From contig NZ_JACYXK010000029.1 of the NCBI RefSeq assembly GCF_014842975.1, positions 124,001 to 188,000 on the forward strand: a DNA stretch of 64,000 nt, in the 5' to 3' direction. Numbering within the stretch: the first letter of the stretch is position 1; every line of letters begins with the position of its first letter. The notes beneath the pieces are model-generated. The model did no database searches. It had not been told where the DNA came from and saw nothing but the letters and a program-made list of their open reading frames with translations. Positions 56,312 through 64,000 of this stretch are shown in pieces. Both the position numbers and the translations under genes were made by a program. The stretch is from Rhodanobacter sp. DHB23 (GTDB lineage: Bacteria > Pseudomonadota > Gammaproteobacteria > Xanthomonadales > Rhodanobacteraceae).

Positions 56312-57513
56312 TCAGCCCGAAATCGCCAGGCGCTCCGAACGGTACAACTGCGCGGTGATGCCTGCCGCGACCAGCGCCGCCGCCAGCGTGCCGGCGAGAC
56401 ACAGCCCGAGCTGGTCCAGCGTGACACCGTCGCCGCGCAGTTGCTGCATGATGCCGAGGTTCTGGCCCAGCAGCGGTACCGCGTACATCCATGCCTGCGC
56501 CTTGATCGGCAGGAAGGCCAGCACGGCGCTTGGGATCGCCGGCACCATCATGAGCAGCGAGACGTAGGTCTGCGCTTCGCGGTAGCTCTTGGCGAACGCC
56601 GCCACCAGGGTCTGCAGGGAAGCCAGCAAGAGCACCAGCGGCAGCATCAGCAGCAACACGGTGCCGGCGAAATGCCAGCCTAGATCCAGCTCCATGCCCA
56701 GCTTTTCGGCGGGGATGAATTGCCCCACCACCGCGAACGCCAGCACGGTGATGGCGAGACTGGCGCAGGAGAACGCGCAGATCGCCGCGAGCTTGCCCGC
56801 CAGGATCTTCCAGCGCTCCACCGGGTTGGCGAACAGCGGCTCCAGCGATTGCCGCTCGCGCTCGCCGGCGGTGAGGTCGATGGCAAGCGGCATGCCGCCG
56901 ATGAACAGCGCGATCACGAAGAAGTACGGCAGCATCGCGAACAGCAGCACCGCGCGCGACTGTGGCGTGGCCTGGTCGCGCTTGGCGACCAGCACCGGCC
57001 ACGCGGTCCCCGGAGACATGCCGCGCGCCACCAGGCGCATCGCGCCCTGCTGGCGCGCATAGGCCTCCACCAGTTTCTGCACGCGCTCCACCGCGCTGCT
57101 GGTGTCCTGCCGCGAGGAGTCGTAGAACATCTCCACCTGCACCGGCTCGCCTTTGCGCCAGGCCGCGCCGTAGCCGGCGGCGATGCGCAGCACCACGTCG
57201 GCATCCTGCTTGCGCACGGCCTGGCCCGGGTCGGCCACCGCCGCATCGGGAACGATGCCGCCCTCCTTCAAGGCATCGACCAGGTTCGGCGCGTACTGCG
57301 CGCCGATCACCGGCACGTGCAACGGCTTGTCGATCTTGTCCAGTTGCATGCTGACCTGCATGTTGATCAGCATCACGAACAGCAGCGGACCCAGCAGCGG
57401 GCCGGTGATGAAGGCGCTCAGCACGGTGCGGCGGTCGCGCAGGTTCTCGCGCACCTCCTTGAGGAACACGGTGAGCATGGCGCCGGTGCGGCGCGCTTGC
57501 GAGGCGACGGCGT

Positions 57514-57517
<4 letters not shown>
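56312..57517 (-). CDS. ABC-2 type permease (NatB-like)
   Basis: This 401-residue integral membrane exporter subunit has one N-terminal helix (RTVLSAFITGPLLGPLLFVMLI). A large extracytoplasmic domain follows, and five to six helices make up the C-terminal half, the NatB/YhaP-style layout. AGERERQSLEPLFANPVERW is the conserved coupling region for the ATPase. The ATG overlaps the ATPase gene stop by 4 bases. It is the last gene of the seven-gene operon that starts at 61264. The substrate is unknown. Confidence 0.87.
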
Positions 57518-58244
<727 letters not shown>

Positions 58245-58248
<4 letters not shown>

Positions 58249-58418
58249 GGCCGTCCACCCCGCTTGAGGCAGGCGTCCGGGCCGGCAGCCGTCACGGAAA
58301 ACACGGCCAGCAGCGGCAACAGGATCTGGCTGAAGACATGCGGAGCATCGAGCACGGCTGCGGCGATAGCCGTCGCAGCCCACAGTACGGCGTTTGCCGG
58401 AACGTATGGCTTTCTCAT
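58245..58418 (-). CDS. 57-residue hydrophobic peptide within the operon
   Basis: This short gene encodes MRKPYVPANAVLWAATAIAA and continues to 57 residues, with one or two hydrophobic helices (ANAVLWAATAIAAAV and FSQILLPLLAVFSVTAA) and a basic tail ending KRGGRP. Its ATG overlaps the hydrolase stop by 4 bases (ATGA) and its stop overlaps the ATPase start (GTGA). The exact overlaps on both sides support real translation. No family is recognised; it could be an accessory subunit of the transporter or a peptide substrate. Confidence 0.65.
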
Positions 58419-59992
58419 GGGGTGGCTCCGTTGAAATCGATGAAGAAGGGTTGCTGTTGCAGGCGGTCGAGGCAGCTCGCATCCATCGTTTTCGGATCGA
58501 GCTTTTCGACGAAGTGCTGCACCAGTTGCGGCCCGCAGCCCGTCGCCAGCACGCTGTGGCCCTGTCCCTTGAACAGCAGCACGCGCGCGTCCGTCAGCGA
58601 CTTCGCCACCTCGTCGGCATAGCGCGGCGGCGTCACCGGGTCGTACTGGCCGGCCAGCAGCAGCACGGGCTTGTCGGTCTTGAGCGGCTGGTGGAAGTCC
58701 GCCGGCCGCGTGCCCCTGGGCCATGCCGAGCAGATCGCCTTGTAGGCATCGACCATGTGCGTGCCGAGCAGGGTGTTGGCATCCTGCGGACGGGCGGTGA
58801 GCAGGTCGGCATCCTCGCTGCAGATGATCGAGTACGACATGCCGCTGCCGGCGAGATCGGCCATGTCCACGGTAAGCAGCTTGGCCTGCCCCAGCAGCGG
58901 ACCCACGTCGCCGTGCGCCGCGGCGTCGATGGACAGCGGCAGCAGCGCGGCGGTGACCGGCGAATAGGCGAACATGCGCACCACGCTCACCAGCGAGTCC
59001 TCGCTGAGCACGCGCTGCACGGTCTGGTAGCTCTGCGGGTCGCGGAAGCTGACCGGGTGCGGATTCGCGCGCAGCGCATCGCGCAACTGGATCAGCGTCT
59101 GGTACGGGTTGCCGAAGCGCTGCTTGCATGCGGCATCGCTTTCGCAGCGCGCGAACTGCGCCTTCAGCGCATCGTCGAGGTTACGCGCGAAATCCTCGCC
59201 CAGCACCACGCTGTTCGGCACCGTGCTGTCCAGCACCACGCTGCGCACCGCGTCGGGATGGCGCATGGCGTACTGCTGCGCCACGCGCGTGCCATAGGAC
59301 ACGCCGACCAGGTCGAACTGCGGCACGCCCAGCGCACGGCGCACCTCGTCCAGGTCCTCCACCGCGTCGGTGGTGGTGTAGTAGCGCGGATCGGCGTGCG
59401 ACTGCACCTGCTTCAGGCAATCGGCCGCCGCGGCGCGCAGCTTGTCCGGGTCGAAGCCGACGCCGTCGTCCGCATCGGCCTTGTCGTCGGCCTTGCAGTC
59501 AAGCGCATTGGAACCACCCACGCCGCGCTGGTCGAGCAGCAGGATGTCGCGATGCGCGCGCAACGGATCCAGCATCGCCCCGATCTGGCCGGCGTAATCG
59601 GTGGCCGCCTGCCCGGGGCCGCCGGCGAGGAAGGCCAGCATGTCGGGACTGGCGACCTGCGCACTGGAGCGCAGCACCGCCAGCTTCAGCGCGATCTTGC
59701 GGCCTTGCGGTTCGGCGCGGTTCTCCGGCACCTCCAGCGCGCCGCACCATGCCGCCGTGCTCAGGCCGCTGTTCGGTTGGCCTAGGTCGCAGGCGGTCAG
59801 CGTCAGCTTGCCGAATTGCCAGGTGCGCGGCGGCGCGGGCTTCACGTTCGCCTGTGCGGACGCCGCGCCCTGCGCCGGTGCCGGTGCCGGTGCCTCATGT
59901 TCCGGTGATTTATGCCTGGCATGGTTCGCGGCGATGATCGCGGCCGCCACGGCCGCGATGACGCCCATGCGCTTCCTGGAATTCATGCTCAT
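58415..59992 (-). CDS. Exported alpha/beta hydrolase, tripeptidyl-aminopeptidase-like
   Basis: This 525-residue hydrolase has an N-terminal hydrophobic segment (MGVIAAVAAAIIAAN) acting as signal or anchor, then an Ala/Pro linker. The catalytic triad is Ser232 (GVSYGTR), Asp451 (GQYDPVTPP) and His479 (GQGHS), as in the TAP/SlpD proline-iminopeptidase-like exported peptidases. FLAGGPGQAA supplies the oxyanion loop. Its start overlaps the XRE regulator stop by 4 bases. It probably acts on peptides in the periplasm, and its operon partners suggest a peptide-handling role. Confidence 0.85.
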   Translation of the reverse strand: MSMNSRKRMGVIAAVAAAIIAANHARHKSPEHEAPAPAPAQGAASAQANVKPAPPRTWQFGKLTLTACDLGQPNSGLSTAAWCGALEVPENRAEPQGRKIALKLAVLRSSAQVASPDMLAFLAGGPGQAATDYAGQIGAMLDPLRAHRDILLLDQRGVGGSNALDCKADDKADADDGVGFDPDKLRAAAADCLKQVQSHADPRYYTTTDAVEDLDEVRRALGVPQFDLVGVSYGTRVAQQYAMRHPDAVRSVVLDSTVPNSVVLGEDFARNLDDALKAQFARCESDAACKQRFGNPYQTLIQLRDALRANPHPVSFRDPQSYQTVQRVLSEDSLVSVVRMFAYSPVTAALLPLSIDAAAHGDVGPLLGQAKLLTVDMADLAGSGMSYSIICSEDADLLTARPQDANTLLGTHMVDAYKAICSAWPRGTRPADFHQPLKTDKPVLLLAGQYDPVTPPRYADEVAKSLTDARVLLFKGQGHSVLATGCGPQLVQHFVEKLDPKTMDASCLDRLQQQPFFIDFNGATP

Positions 59993-60189
59993 GTATCGCT
60001 TCCCGGTTCAAAGATGGATTCGATCGGACGTCCAAACAGCCTTGCGATCCTGAACGCCAGCGGCAGGCTGGGGTCGTACTTGCCGGTCTCGATGGCGTTG
60101 ACGGTCTGCCGCGACACTTCCAGCCGCTCGGCGAGATCCGCCTGCGACCAGCCTTGCTCGCCACGCAGTTCGCGCACGTGGTTGTTCAT
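59989..60189 (-). CDS. Small XRE-family transcriptional regulator
   Basis: This 66-residue protein is almost entirely one Cro/CI-type helix-turn-helix domain: VRELRGEQGWSQADLAERL, then the recognition region EVSRQTVNAIETGKYDPS. Regulators of this size and sequence type usually sit with small membrane proteins and repress their own operon. It overlaps the genes on both sides by 4 bases. The palindrome at 61288-61307 is its likely operator. Confidence 0.88.
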   Translation of the reverse strand: MNNHVRELRGEQGWSQADLAERLEVSRQTVNAIETGKYDPSLPLAFRIARLFGRPIESIFEPGSDT

Positions 60190-60617
60190 TGGTAGCGGCG
60201 CGACAGCAGGAGGCGGACCACGCCGTACACGCCGATCATCAGCGGCAGCACCCACAGCATCGCCCATGGCGGCGAGGGCAGCACGCGCACGTTCTGCAGG
60301 AAACCGAGGCCGAAGGTTGCCATCCCGATCACCGCGCAGGTGATGGCCACCGCCTGCAGTTCGATGCGCTGCTGCAACTCGTCCTGGCGCAGCATGTGCC
60401 GCAGCATCGCGCGCACCACGAACGCCATCGGCACCACCGGCAGCAGGGCCACCACCGCCCTCCACGCGGCCGGCATGTCGACGCGCAGCAGCACCACGAC
60501 CGAAACCAGCAGCACGACCAGGTAGCCGAGCATGGCCGGCAGGAACTCGCGCAGGTAATGCTGCTGCAGCGTGCGTGCCTGCTGTCCGGCAAGGACGGAA
60601 CCGCGGCGGCCGCTCAT
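60186..60617 (-). CDS. Small membrane protein with DELxQR motif (paralog of the next gene)
   Basis: This 143-residue protein has four hydrophobic helices and ends with a basic LLLSRRYQ tail. A cytoplasmic motif (RQDELQQRIELQ) lies between helices 2 and 3. The segments ML-RQDELQQR and WVLPLMIGVYGVVRLLLSRRY closely match the 216-residue protein encoded next to it, so the pair arose by duplication. The function is unknown. It overlaps both neighbours by 4 bases. Confidence 0.72.
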   Translation of the reverse strand: MSGRRGSVLAGQQARTLQQHYLREFLPAMLGYLVVLLVSVVVLLRVDMPAAWRAVVALLPVVPMAFVVRAMLRHMLRQDELQQRIELQAVAITCAVIGMATFGLGFLQNVRVLPSPPWAMLWVLPLMIGVYGVVRLLLSRRYQ

Positions 60618-61264
60618 CGCGCCGGCTCCCCGTCCGATGCGCCGCGGGAGGCATGGCGCCTGCGCCAGTACCGATAGCCCTGCCATGCCAGCACCAGCAC
60701 CAGGGCCGAGCCCATGCCGGCCAGCATGCCGATGTCGAAATCGTCGTGGCGCAGCCATGTCGCCAGCGCCACGGCCGCCACCAGCGCGAGCATCAAGGCC
60801 AGGCGCTGGCGGAAGGAAAAGCTGCTCTCGGCGCAGGCCATGTCATGGCCATAGCGCCGGCCCAGCAACCAGCGCGTGATGCCATAGGCCACCAGCTGCA
60901 ACGGGAACACCCAGATCAGCACGATGCCGTCCAGTTGCACCAGCTTCGCCGCGGCAAGGAAGCCGCCGACCAGGCTGGCCGCCCCGACCAGTGCCGTGGC
61001 CACGCCGAGCGCGACCAGATGGGTGCGCTGCTCCAGTTCGTCGCTGTGCAGGATGCGCCGCGCCAGCAGCGCGATCACATAGAGCATGAGCGCCGCCGGT
61101 GCCAATGCCAGCAGCAGCTTCAGCGGCAGGTTGCCGGTGGTCTTCACCCAAGGCCAGGCCAGCAGCATGAAGCCGACGTACAGGATCATCGCTGCCATCA
61201 CCTGGCGCTGGTACTGCCTTTCCGTGAAGCGCCGCAGCGGCGGCCTGTTTCCACCCGTGGGCAT
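60614..61264 (-). CDS. Membrane protein with DELxQR motif (first gene of the operon)
   Basis: This 216-residue protein has six hydrophobic helices. The first four parallel the 143-residue paralog (HSDELEQRTHLV then WVFPLQLVAYGITRWLLGRRY), and two extra helices are added at the C-terminus (RLALMLALVAAVALATWL and the MLAGMGSALVLVLAW region). No enzyme motif is visible. ATG 61264 has GGGGGAT 9 bases upstream; GTG 61270 is an alternative. It is the first gene after the operon promoter. Confidence 0.72.
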   Translation of the reverse strand: MPTGGNRPPLRRFTERQYQRQVMAAMILYVGFMLLAWPWVKTTGNLPLKLLLALAPAALMLYVIALLARRILHSDELEQRTHLVALGVATALVGAASLVGGFLAAAKLVQLDGIVLIWVFPLQLVAYGITRWLLGRRYGHDMACAESSFSFRQRLALMLALVAAVALATWLRHDDFDIGMLAGMGSALVLVLAWQGYRYWRRRHASRGASDGEPAR

Positions 61265-61287
61265 GCGCACTGGATCCCCCTGTCATC

Positions 61288-61354
61288 GTGTAAAGCACCC
61301 TTTACACGCGCAGCGTAGACCGGCCGCGCGCGGCCTGTCAAGCGTGCTTTACAC
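61288..61354 (-). promoter_or_regulatory. Promoter and operator palindrome of the XRE-ABC operon
   Basis: On the minus strand TTGACA (61341-61336) and TACGCT (61317-61312) are separated by 18 bases. A perfect palindrome, GTGTAAAG-CACC-CTTTACAC (61288-61307), covers the expected transcription start. A second CTTTACAC half-site (61347-61354) lies just upstream of the -35. This is the geometry of a self-repressing operator, probably for the XRE regulator in the operon. Confidence 0.65.
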
Positions 61355-61840
61355 ACAAGCTTCCTGGCGCACCACGATCGCGTCAAACAAGTGACACAAG
61401 GTCATTTTTCGACGCGCAAGGGCACCAGGAACGGCCGGCTGGACCGACCCCGACAGCCATCGAAACCGGATCGCGAGCCCGCTTCATGGCCGCATGAGCT
61501 AACTAAGGTTCAGCCAGAGGAAACCCTAGCCGACGCCCATAAAAATAAAGCAATTTCAGCAAGTTAAATGTATGAACGCAGAGATCGACGCCCAATCTTT
61601 CCACCAGAGAGCACCCCTTCATGGCGTCCGGAAACCGCGGAGGCTCGGCAGCAATCCCAAAAACTTTAATCCGTGAAGCTAAAGTGAGCACCGGATCACA
61701 CTTTGGCCCGCTCTTTGCTGCCCGTCCCATCGACAGCTTGCACCAACGACTGCTGGAAGGTTTTCGCCACGAGTCCGCCGCGGATACATCGACCAAGCTG
61801 TTGCGTTTTCCACCAACACTCCGGAAGTCCAAGGAAACAC
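61355..61840. other. Lower-GC gene-free region upstream of the fimbrial genes
   Basis: No gene is supported in these 486 bases. The part near 61530-61570 is notably AT-rich (CCATAAAAATAAAGCAATTTC). Repeated TAAAG/CTTTA motifs follow: ACTTTA (61663-61668), TAAAGT (61680-61685) and AAAGTG-N12-CACTTT (61681-61704). These may be regulator sites for the fimbrial operon. A 129-codon open frame on the minus strand (61503-61889) overlaps the pilin start and is not accepted as a gene. Confidence 0.5.
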
Positions 61841-62386
61841 ATGAACAAGACGCTTCTTTCCGCTGCCCTCGTCGCCACCCTTGGCGCACTGGCCTTCGTC
61901 CCGGCCGCCCAGGCAGCCACCACCAACACCGGCACCATCCAGATCAACGGCAAGGTGCTGCAGGACACCTGCACGGTCACCGTCAACGGCTCCGGCAATA
62001 CCGTGACCTTGACCCCCGTCATGGTGTCGAGCCTGGCCGCCTCCGGTGCCAAGGCAGGCGCCACTGCCTTCACCCTCAACCTCAGCAACTGCGACGCGAA
62101 CGCCACCCAGGCCCAGCTGAGCTTCACCAGCGGCGCCAACAACGCCTCCGACGGCAACCTCAAGAACAGCACCAGCACCGGCAGCGCCGGCAACGTCGAG
62201 GTCCAGCTGCTGGCCGGCGGCACCAGCGGCAGCGTCATCAACGTCAGCAGCAACACCAATGCCCCGGCCGTCTCGCTCAGCAGCGGCTCGGGCAGCACCA
62301 ACATGGCCGCCCAGTACTACGCCACAGGCGTAGCTACGGCCGGCCTGGTCAGCACCAGCGCCAGCGTGACCTTCACCTACCAGTAA
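61841..62386 (+). CDS. Type 1-like fimbrial major subunit (chaperone-usher pilin)
   Basis: This 181-residue pilin polymerises on the cell surface by donor-strand exchange. The signal peptide ends at AQA (residue 25). The mature N-terminus ATTNTGTIQINGKVLQDTC supplies the donor strand. The conserved disulfide is Cys44-Cys84 (QDTC and LSNC). The C-terminus SASVTFTYQ has the typical penultimate-region aromatic. AAGGAAACAC precedes the ATG. It is the first gene of a chaperone-usher operon. Confidence 0.9.
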   Translation: MNKTLLSAALVATLGALAFVPAAQAATTNTGTIQINGKVLQDTCTVTVNGSGNTVTLTPVMVSSLAASGAKAGATAFTLNLSNCDANATQAQLSFTSGANNASDGNLKNSTSTGSAGNVEVQLLAGGTSGSVINVSSNTNAPAVSLSSGSGSTNMAAQYYATGVATAGLVSTSASVTFTYQ

Positions 62387-62474
62387 GCGCCACCGCGTGC
62401 CGCAGCCGCCCGAAACCGGCTGCGGCACGCCTTCGCGTCACCCCCGGCATCCGGCCCGGCAGGGATATTCCTCG

Positions 62475-63221
62475 ATGAAAAACCTCTACTGCACCCTGGG
62501 CGCAGCCTTGGCCGCGCTCGTCGTCGGCATCGGCCCGGCCCATGCCAGCGTCATCGTGGGCGGTACCCGCGTGGTGCTTCCCGCCCAGCAGAACGAAGTC
62601 ACCGTGCGCCTGACCAACGACAGCGACCACCCTGCCCTGGTCGAGGCATGGATCGACGCGGGCGACCTGAATTCGGCGCCGGACAACGCCAATTCGCCCT
62701 TCCTGATCACGCCGCCGCTGTTCCGCATGGACGCGCACAAGGACCAGAACCTGCGCATCATCTACACCCAGAGCGCCCAGCCGCTGCCGGCCGACCGCGA
62801 GTCGCTGTTCTGGCTGAACGTGCTGGAGGTGCCGCCCAAGCCCAGTGGCCCGCAGGCCGCCGGCCAGAATTACCTGCAGTTCGCGATACGTTCGCGGCTG
62901 AAACTGTTCTACCGCCCGGCCAGCCTGCCGGGCGACGCGATGAAGGCACCCGACAAGTTGACCTTCAAGGCCGCCGGCACCCCGGATGCCGCGCTGGAAG
63001 CGCACAACCCCACGCCGTACTACGTCACGATCAGCAAACTCTCGCTCGGTCCCGGTGGCAAGACCATCGACGGCGCCAGCGGCATGGTGGCGCCGTTCGG
63101 CGACCTGCGCCTGCCGCTCAAGGGGCTGGCGCAGGCACCGGCCGCCGGCACGCCCGTCGCATTCACCACCATCGACGACTACGGCGCGGCCGACGTCCAC
63201 AAGGGCACCGTGACACCGTGA
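62475..63221 (+). CDS. Periplasmic fimbrial chaperone (PapD/FimC family)
   Basis: This 248-residue chaperone holds pilin subunits in the periplasm and delivers them to the usher. A signal peptide (ALAALVVGIGPAHA) is present. TRVVLPAQQNEVTVRLTN is the first strand pair with the subunit-binding Arg. FWLNVLEVPPKP and the LQFAIRSRLKLFYRP segment (with its short F1-G1 loop) mark the FGS class. It lies 88 bases after the pilin gene, and its stop overlaps the usher start. Confidence 0.92.
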   Translation: MKNLYCTLGAALAALVVGIGPAHASVIVGGTRVVLPAQQNEVTVRLTNDSDHPALVEAWIDAGDLNSAPDNANSPFLITPPLFRMDAHKDQNLRIIYTQSAQPLPADRESLFWLNVLEVPPKPSGPQAAGQNYLQFAIRSRLKLFYRPASLPGDAMKAPDKLTFKAAGTPDAALEAHNPTPYYVTISKLSLGPGGKTIDGASGMVAPFGDLRLPLKGLAQAPAAGTPVAFTTIDDYGAADVHKGTVTP

Positions 63222-64000
63222 CCCTGCGGCGCGCCCCGCTTCGTCGCCACCCGACCGGGCGCCATGCGGCGCTCGCGGTGGCGTGCGGCCTGGCGTTGGG
63301 CGTCGCCATGGGTTATCCGCGTCCGGCAGGAGCCGCCGATGCCAGCGCACCGGCCGACGCCAGCGCCGAAGGCGGCCTCGCCAACTTCGACCGCAGCATG
63401 CTGGCCGGCGCCGGCCGCGGCACGGCCGACCTCTCGCGCTTCGAGCACGGCAATCCCGTGCTGCCCGGCCTCTACAACCTCGACATCTACCTCAACAAGA
63501 ACTGGGTGGGGCGCATGGACGTGCGCTTCACTGCGCCGTCCGCCGATGCCAACGCCGCGCCCTGCGTCAGCACCGACTTGCTCGACCGCATGGGCCTGGT
63601 GCCGGCAAAGACCGACGCCGCAGCCGCGGCCGCCGCGAAGCTGGCGTCGGGTACCTGCGTGGGCCTGGGCGAGCTGATCCCCGGCGCCACGCTGTCCTTC
63701 GACATGTCCGACCTGCGCATGGACGCCAGCGTGCCGCAGGCCTACATGAACCAGCGGCCGCGCGGCTGGGTCAACCCGTCCTCGTGGGACGCGGGCGTGC
63801 CGGCGTTCCTGCTCAACTACAACTTCGACAGCTACCGCACCAGCAACGGCGGCCAGAGCCAGGACAGCACCTACCTGGGCCTGCGCTCCGGCTTCAACCT
63901 CGGCCTGTGGCAGTTCCGCCAGGACAGCACCGCCACGCTGCAATCGGGTACCGGCCAGCCCAGCCAGCGCCACTGGCACAACATCGACGCCTATGTGCAG
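63218..64000 (+). CDS. Outer-membrane fimbrial usher, N-terminal part (cut by window end)
   Basis: This is the first 261 codons of a PapC/FimD-type usher, the outer-membrane pore that assembles pili; a full usher is about 800-850 residues. A signal peptide (HAALAVACGLALGVAMG) is followed by the usher N-domain: FDRSMLAGAGRGTADLSRF, GLYNLDIYLN, and later PQAYMNQRPRGWVNPSSWD. The barrel starts at FLLNYNFDSY. The GTG at 63218 lies within the chaperone stop (GTGA). The reading frame is open through base 64000. Confidence 0.9.
   Translation, partial: MTLRRAPLRRHPTGRHAALAVACGLALGVAMGYPRPAGAADASAPADASAEGGLANFDRSMLAGAGRGTADLSRFEHGNPVLPGLYNLDIYLNKNWVGRMDVRFTAPSADANAAPCVSTDLLDRMGLVPAKTDAAAAAAAKLASGTCVGLGELIPGATLSFDMSDLRMDASVPQAYMNQRPRGWVNPSSWDAGVPAFLLNYNFDSYRTSNGGQSQDSTYLGLRSGFNLGLWQFRQDSTATLQSGTGQPSQRHWHNIDAYVQ

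Noticed and set aside
61681-61704. CRP/Clp binding site (TGTGA-N6-TCACA) before the pilin
   Set aside because: The GTGA...TCAC halves are separated by 8 bases rather than 6, so the dyad does not fit.
61503-61889. A 129-codon minus-strand open frame upstream of the pilin
   Set aside because: It overlaps the pilin signal-peptide region on the opposite strand, matches no family I know, and has no good start site. A decayed gene is possible but not supported.

Overview
The window is high-GC chromosomal DNA of a gammaproteobacterium. It probably belongs to the Lysobacterales (Xanthomonadales), most likely the Rhodanobacteraceae (Dyella/Rhodanobacter/Frateuria type). The reasons are: rhlB facing trxA-rho; a Rho with a long disordered N-terminal extension; a plant-type GshA; tandem DsbA-like genes after a cytochrome c4; and GTAG-headed REP palindromes. 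This assignment is inferred from gene content only. Almost everything is intact core or near-core genome. I see no rRNA, tRNA, CRISPR array, insertion sequence or prophage.

Layout. 1-9000: AMP nucleosidase, DegV-family protein, SDR, small lipoprotein, orphan ABC ATPase, SppA, MATE pump and a zinc-ribbon DUF3667 membrane protein, with dispersed palindromic repeats between them. 9001-14610: a DnaA-box cluster followed by priA, a fatty-acid-hydroxylase-type membrane enzyme, a VapBC-type toxin-antitoxin pair and a type II NADH dehydrogenase. 14643-22650 (leftward): response regulator and sensor kinase, then a tripartite RND efflux operon (pump, adaptor, outer-membrane factor). 22824-27792 (mostly leftward): rpoH with a perfect CIRCE operator upstream; ftsE-ftsX, a dual-receiver response regulator and ung in one operon; and a PiuC-type dioxygenase on the other strand. 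27985-33857: rhlB facing trxA and rho, then gshA. 33917-40108: an M3 peptidase lipoprotein, a TMEM175-like gene overlapping bioD, a free-methionine-sulfoxide reductase, engB and cytochrome c4. 40178-48724: two DsbA-like thiol proteins, a nuclease/phosphatase-fold gene with a membrane partner, an SDR, a GH17-type membrane protein, a soluble lytic transglycosylase and cca. 48819-56281: an LTA-synthase-like enzyme, then (leftward) a SYLF-domain gene, tatABC and an exported hydrolase, then hemH with a coupled hydrolase. 56312-61264: a compact seven-gene leftward operon. 61841-64000: the start of a chaperone-usher fimbrial cluster, with the usher cut by the window edge.

The most interesting unit is the operon read leftward from 61264 to 56312. 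Two paralogous membrane proteins, a 66-residue XRE regulator, an exported alpha/beta hydrolase, a 57-residue hydrophobic peptide, and an ABC ATPase with its permease are chained by six consecutive 4-base stop/start overlaps. They sit behind one promoter overlapped by a GTGTAAAG...CTTTACAC palindrome. This looks like an autoregulated transport or peptide-processing system that I cannot match to a named one.

Other points worth checking are the CIRCE site at rpoH (which would place heat-shock sigma factor under HrcA control), three DnaA-box-like sites beside an AT-rich tract upstream of priA, REP elements that supply the stop codons of three genes, a response regulator whose first receiver lacks the phospho-acceptor aspartate, and an RND pump without the usual TM10 lysine.
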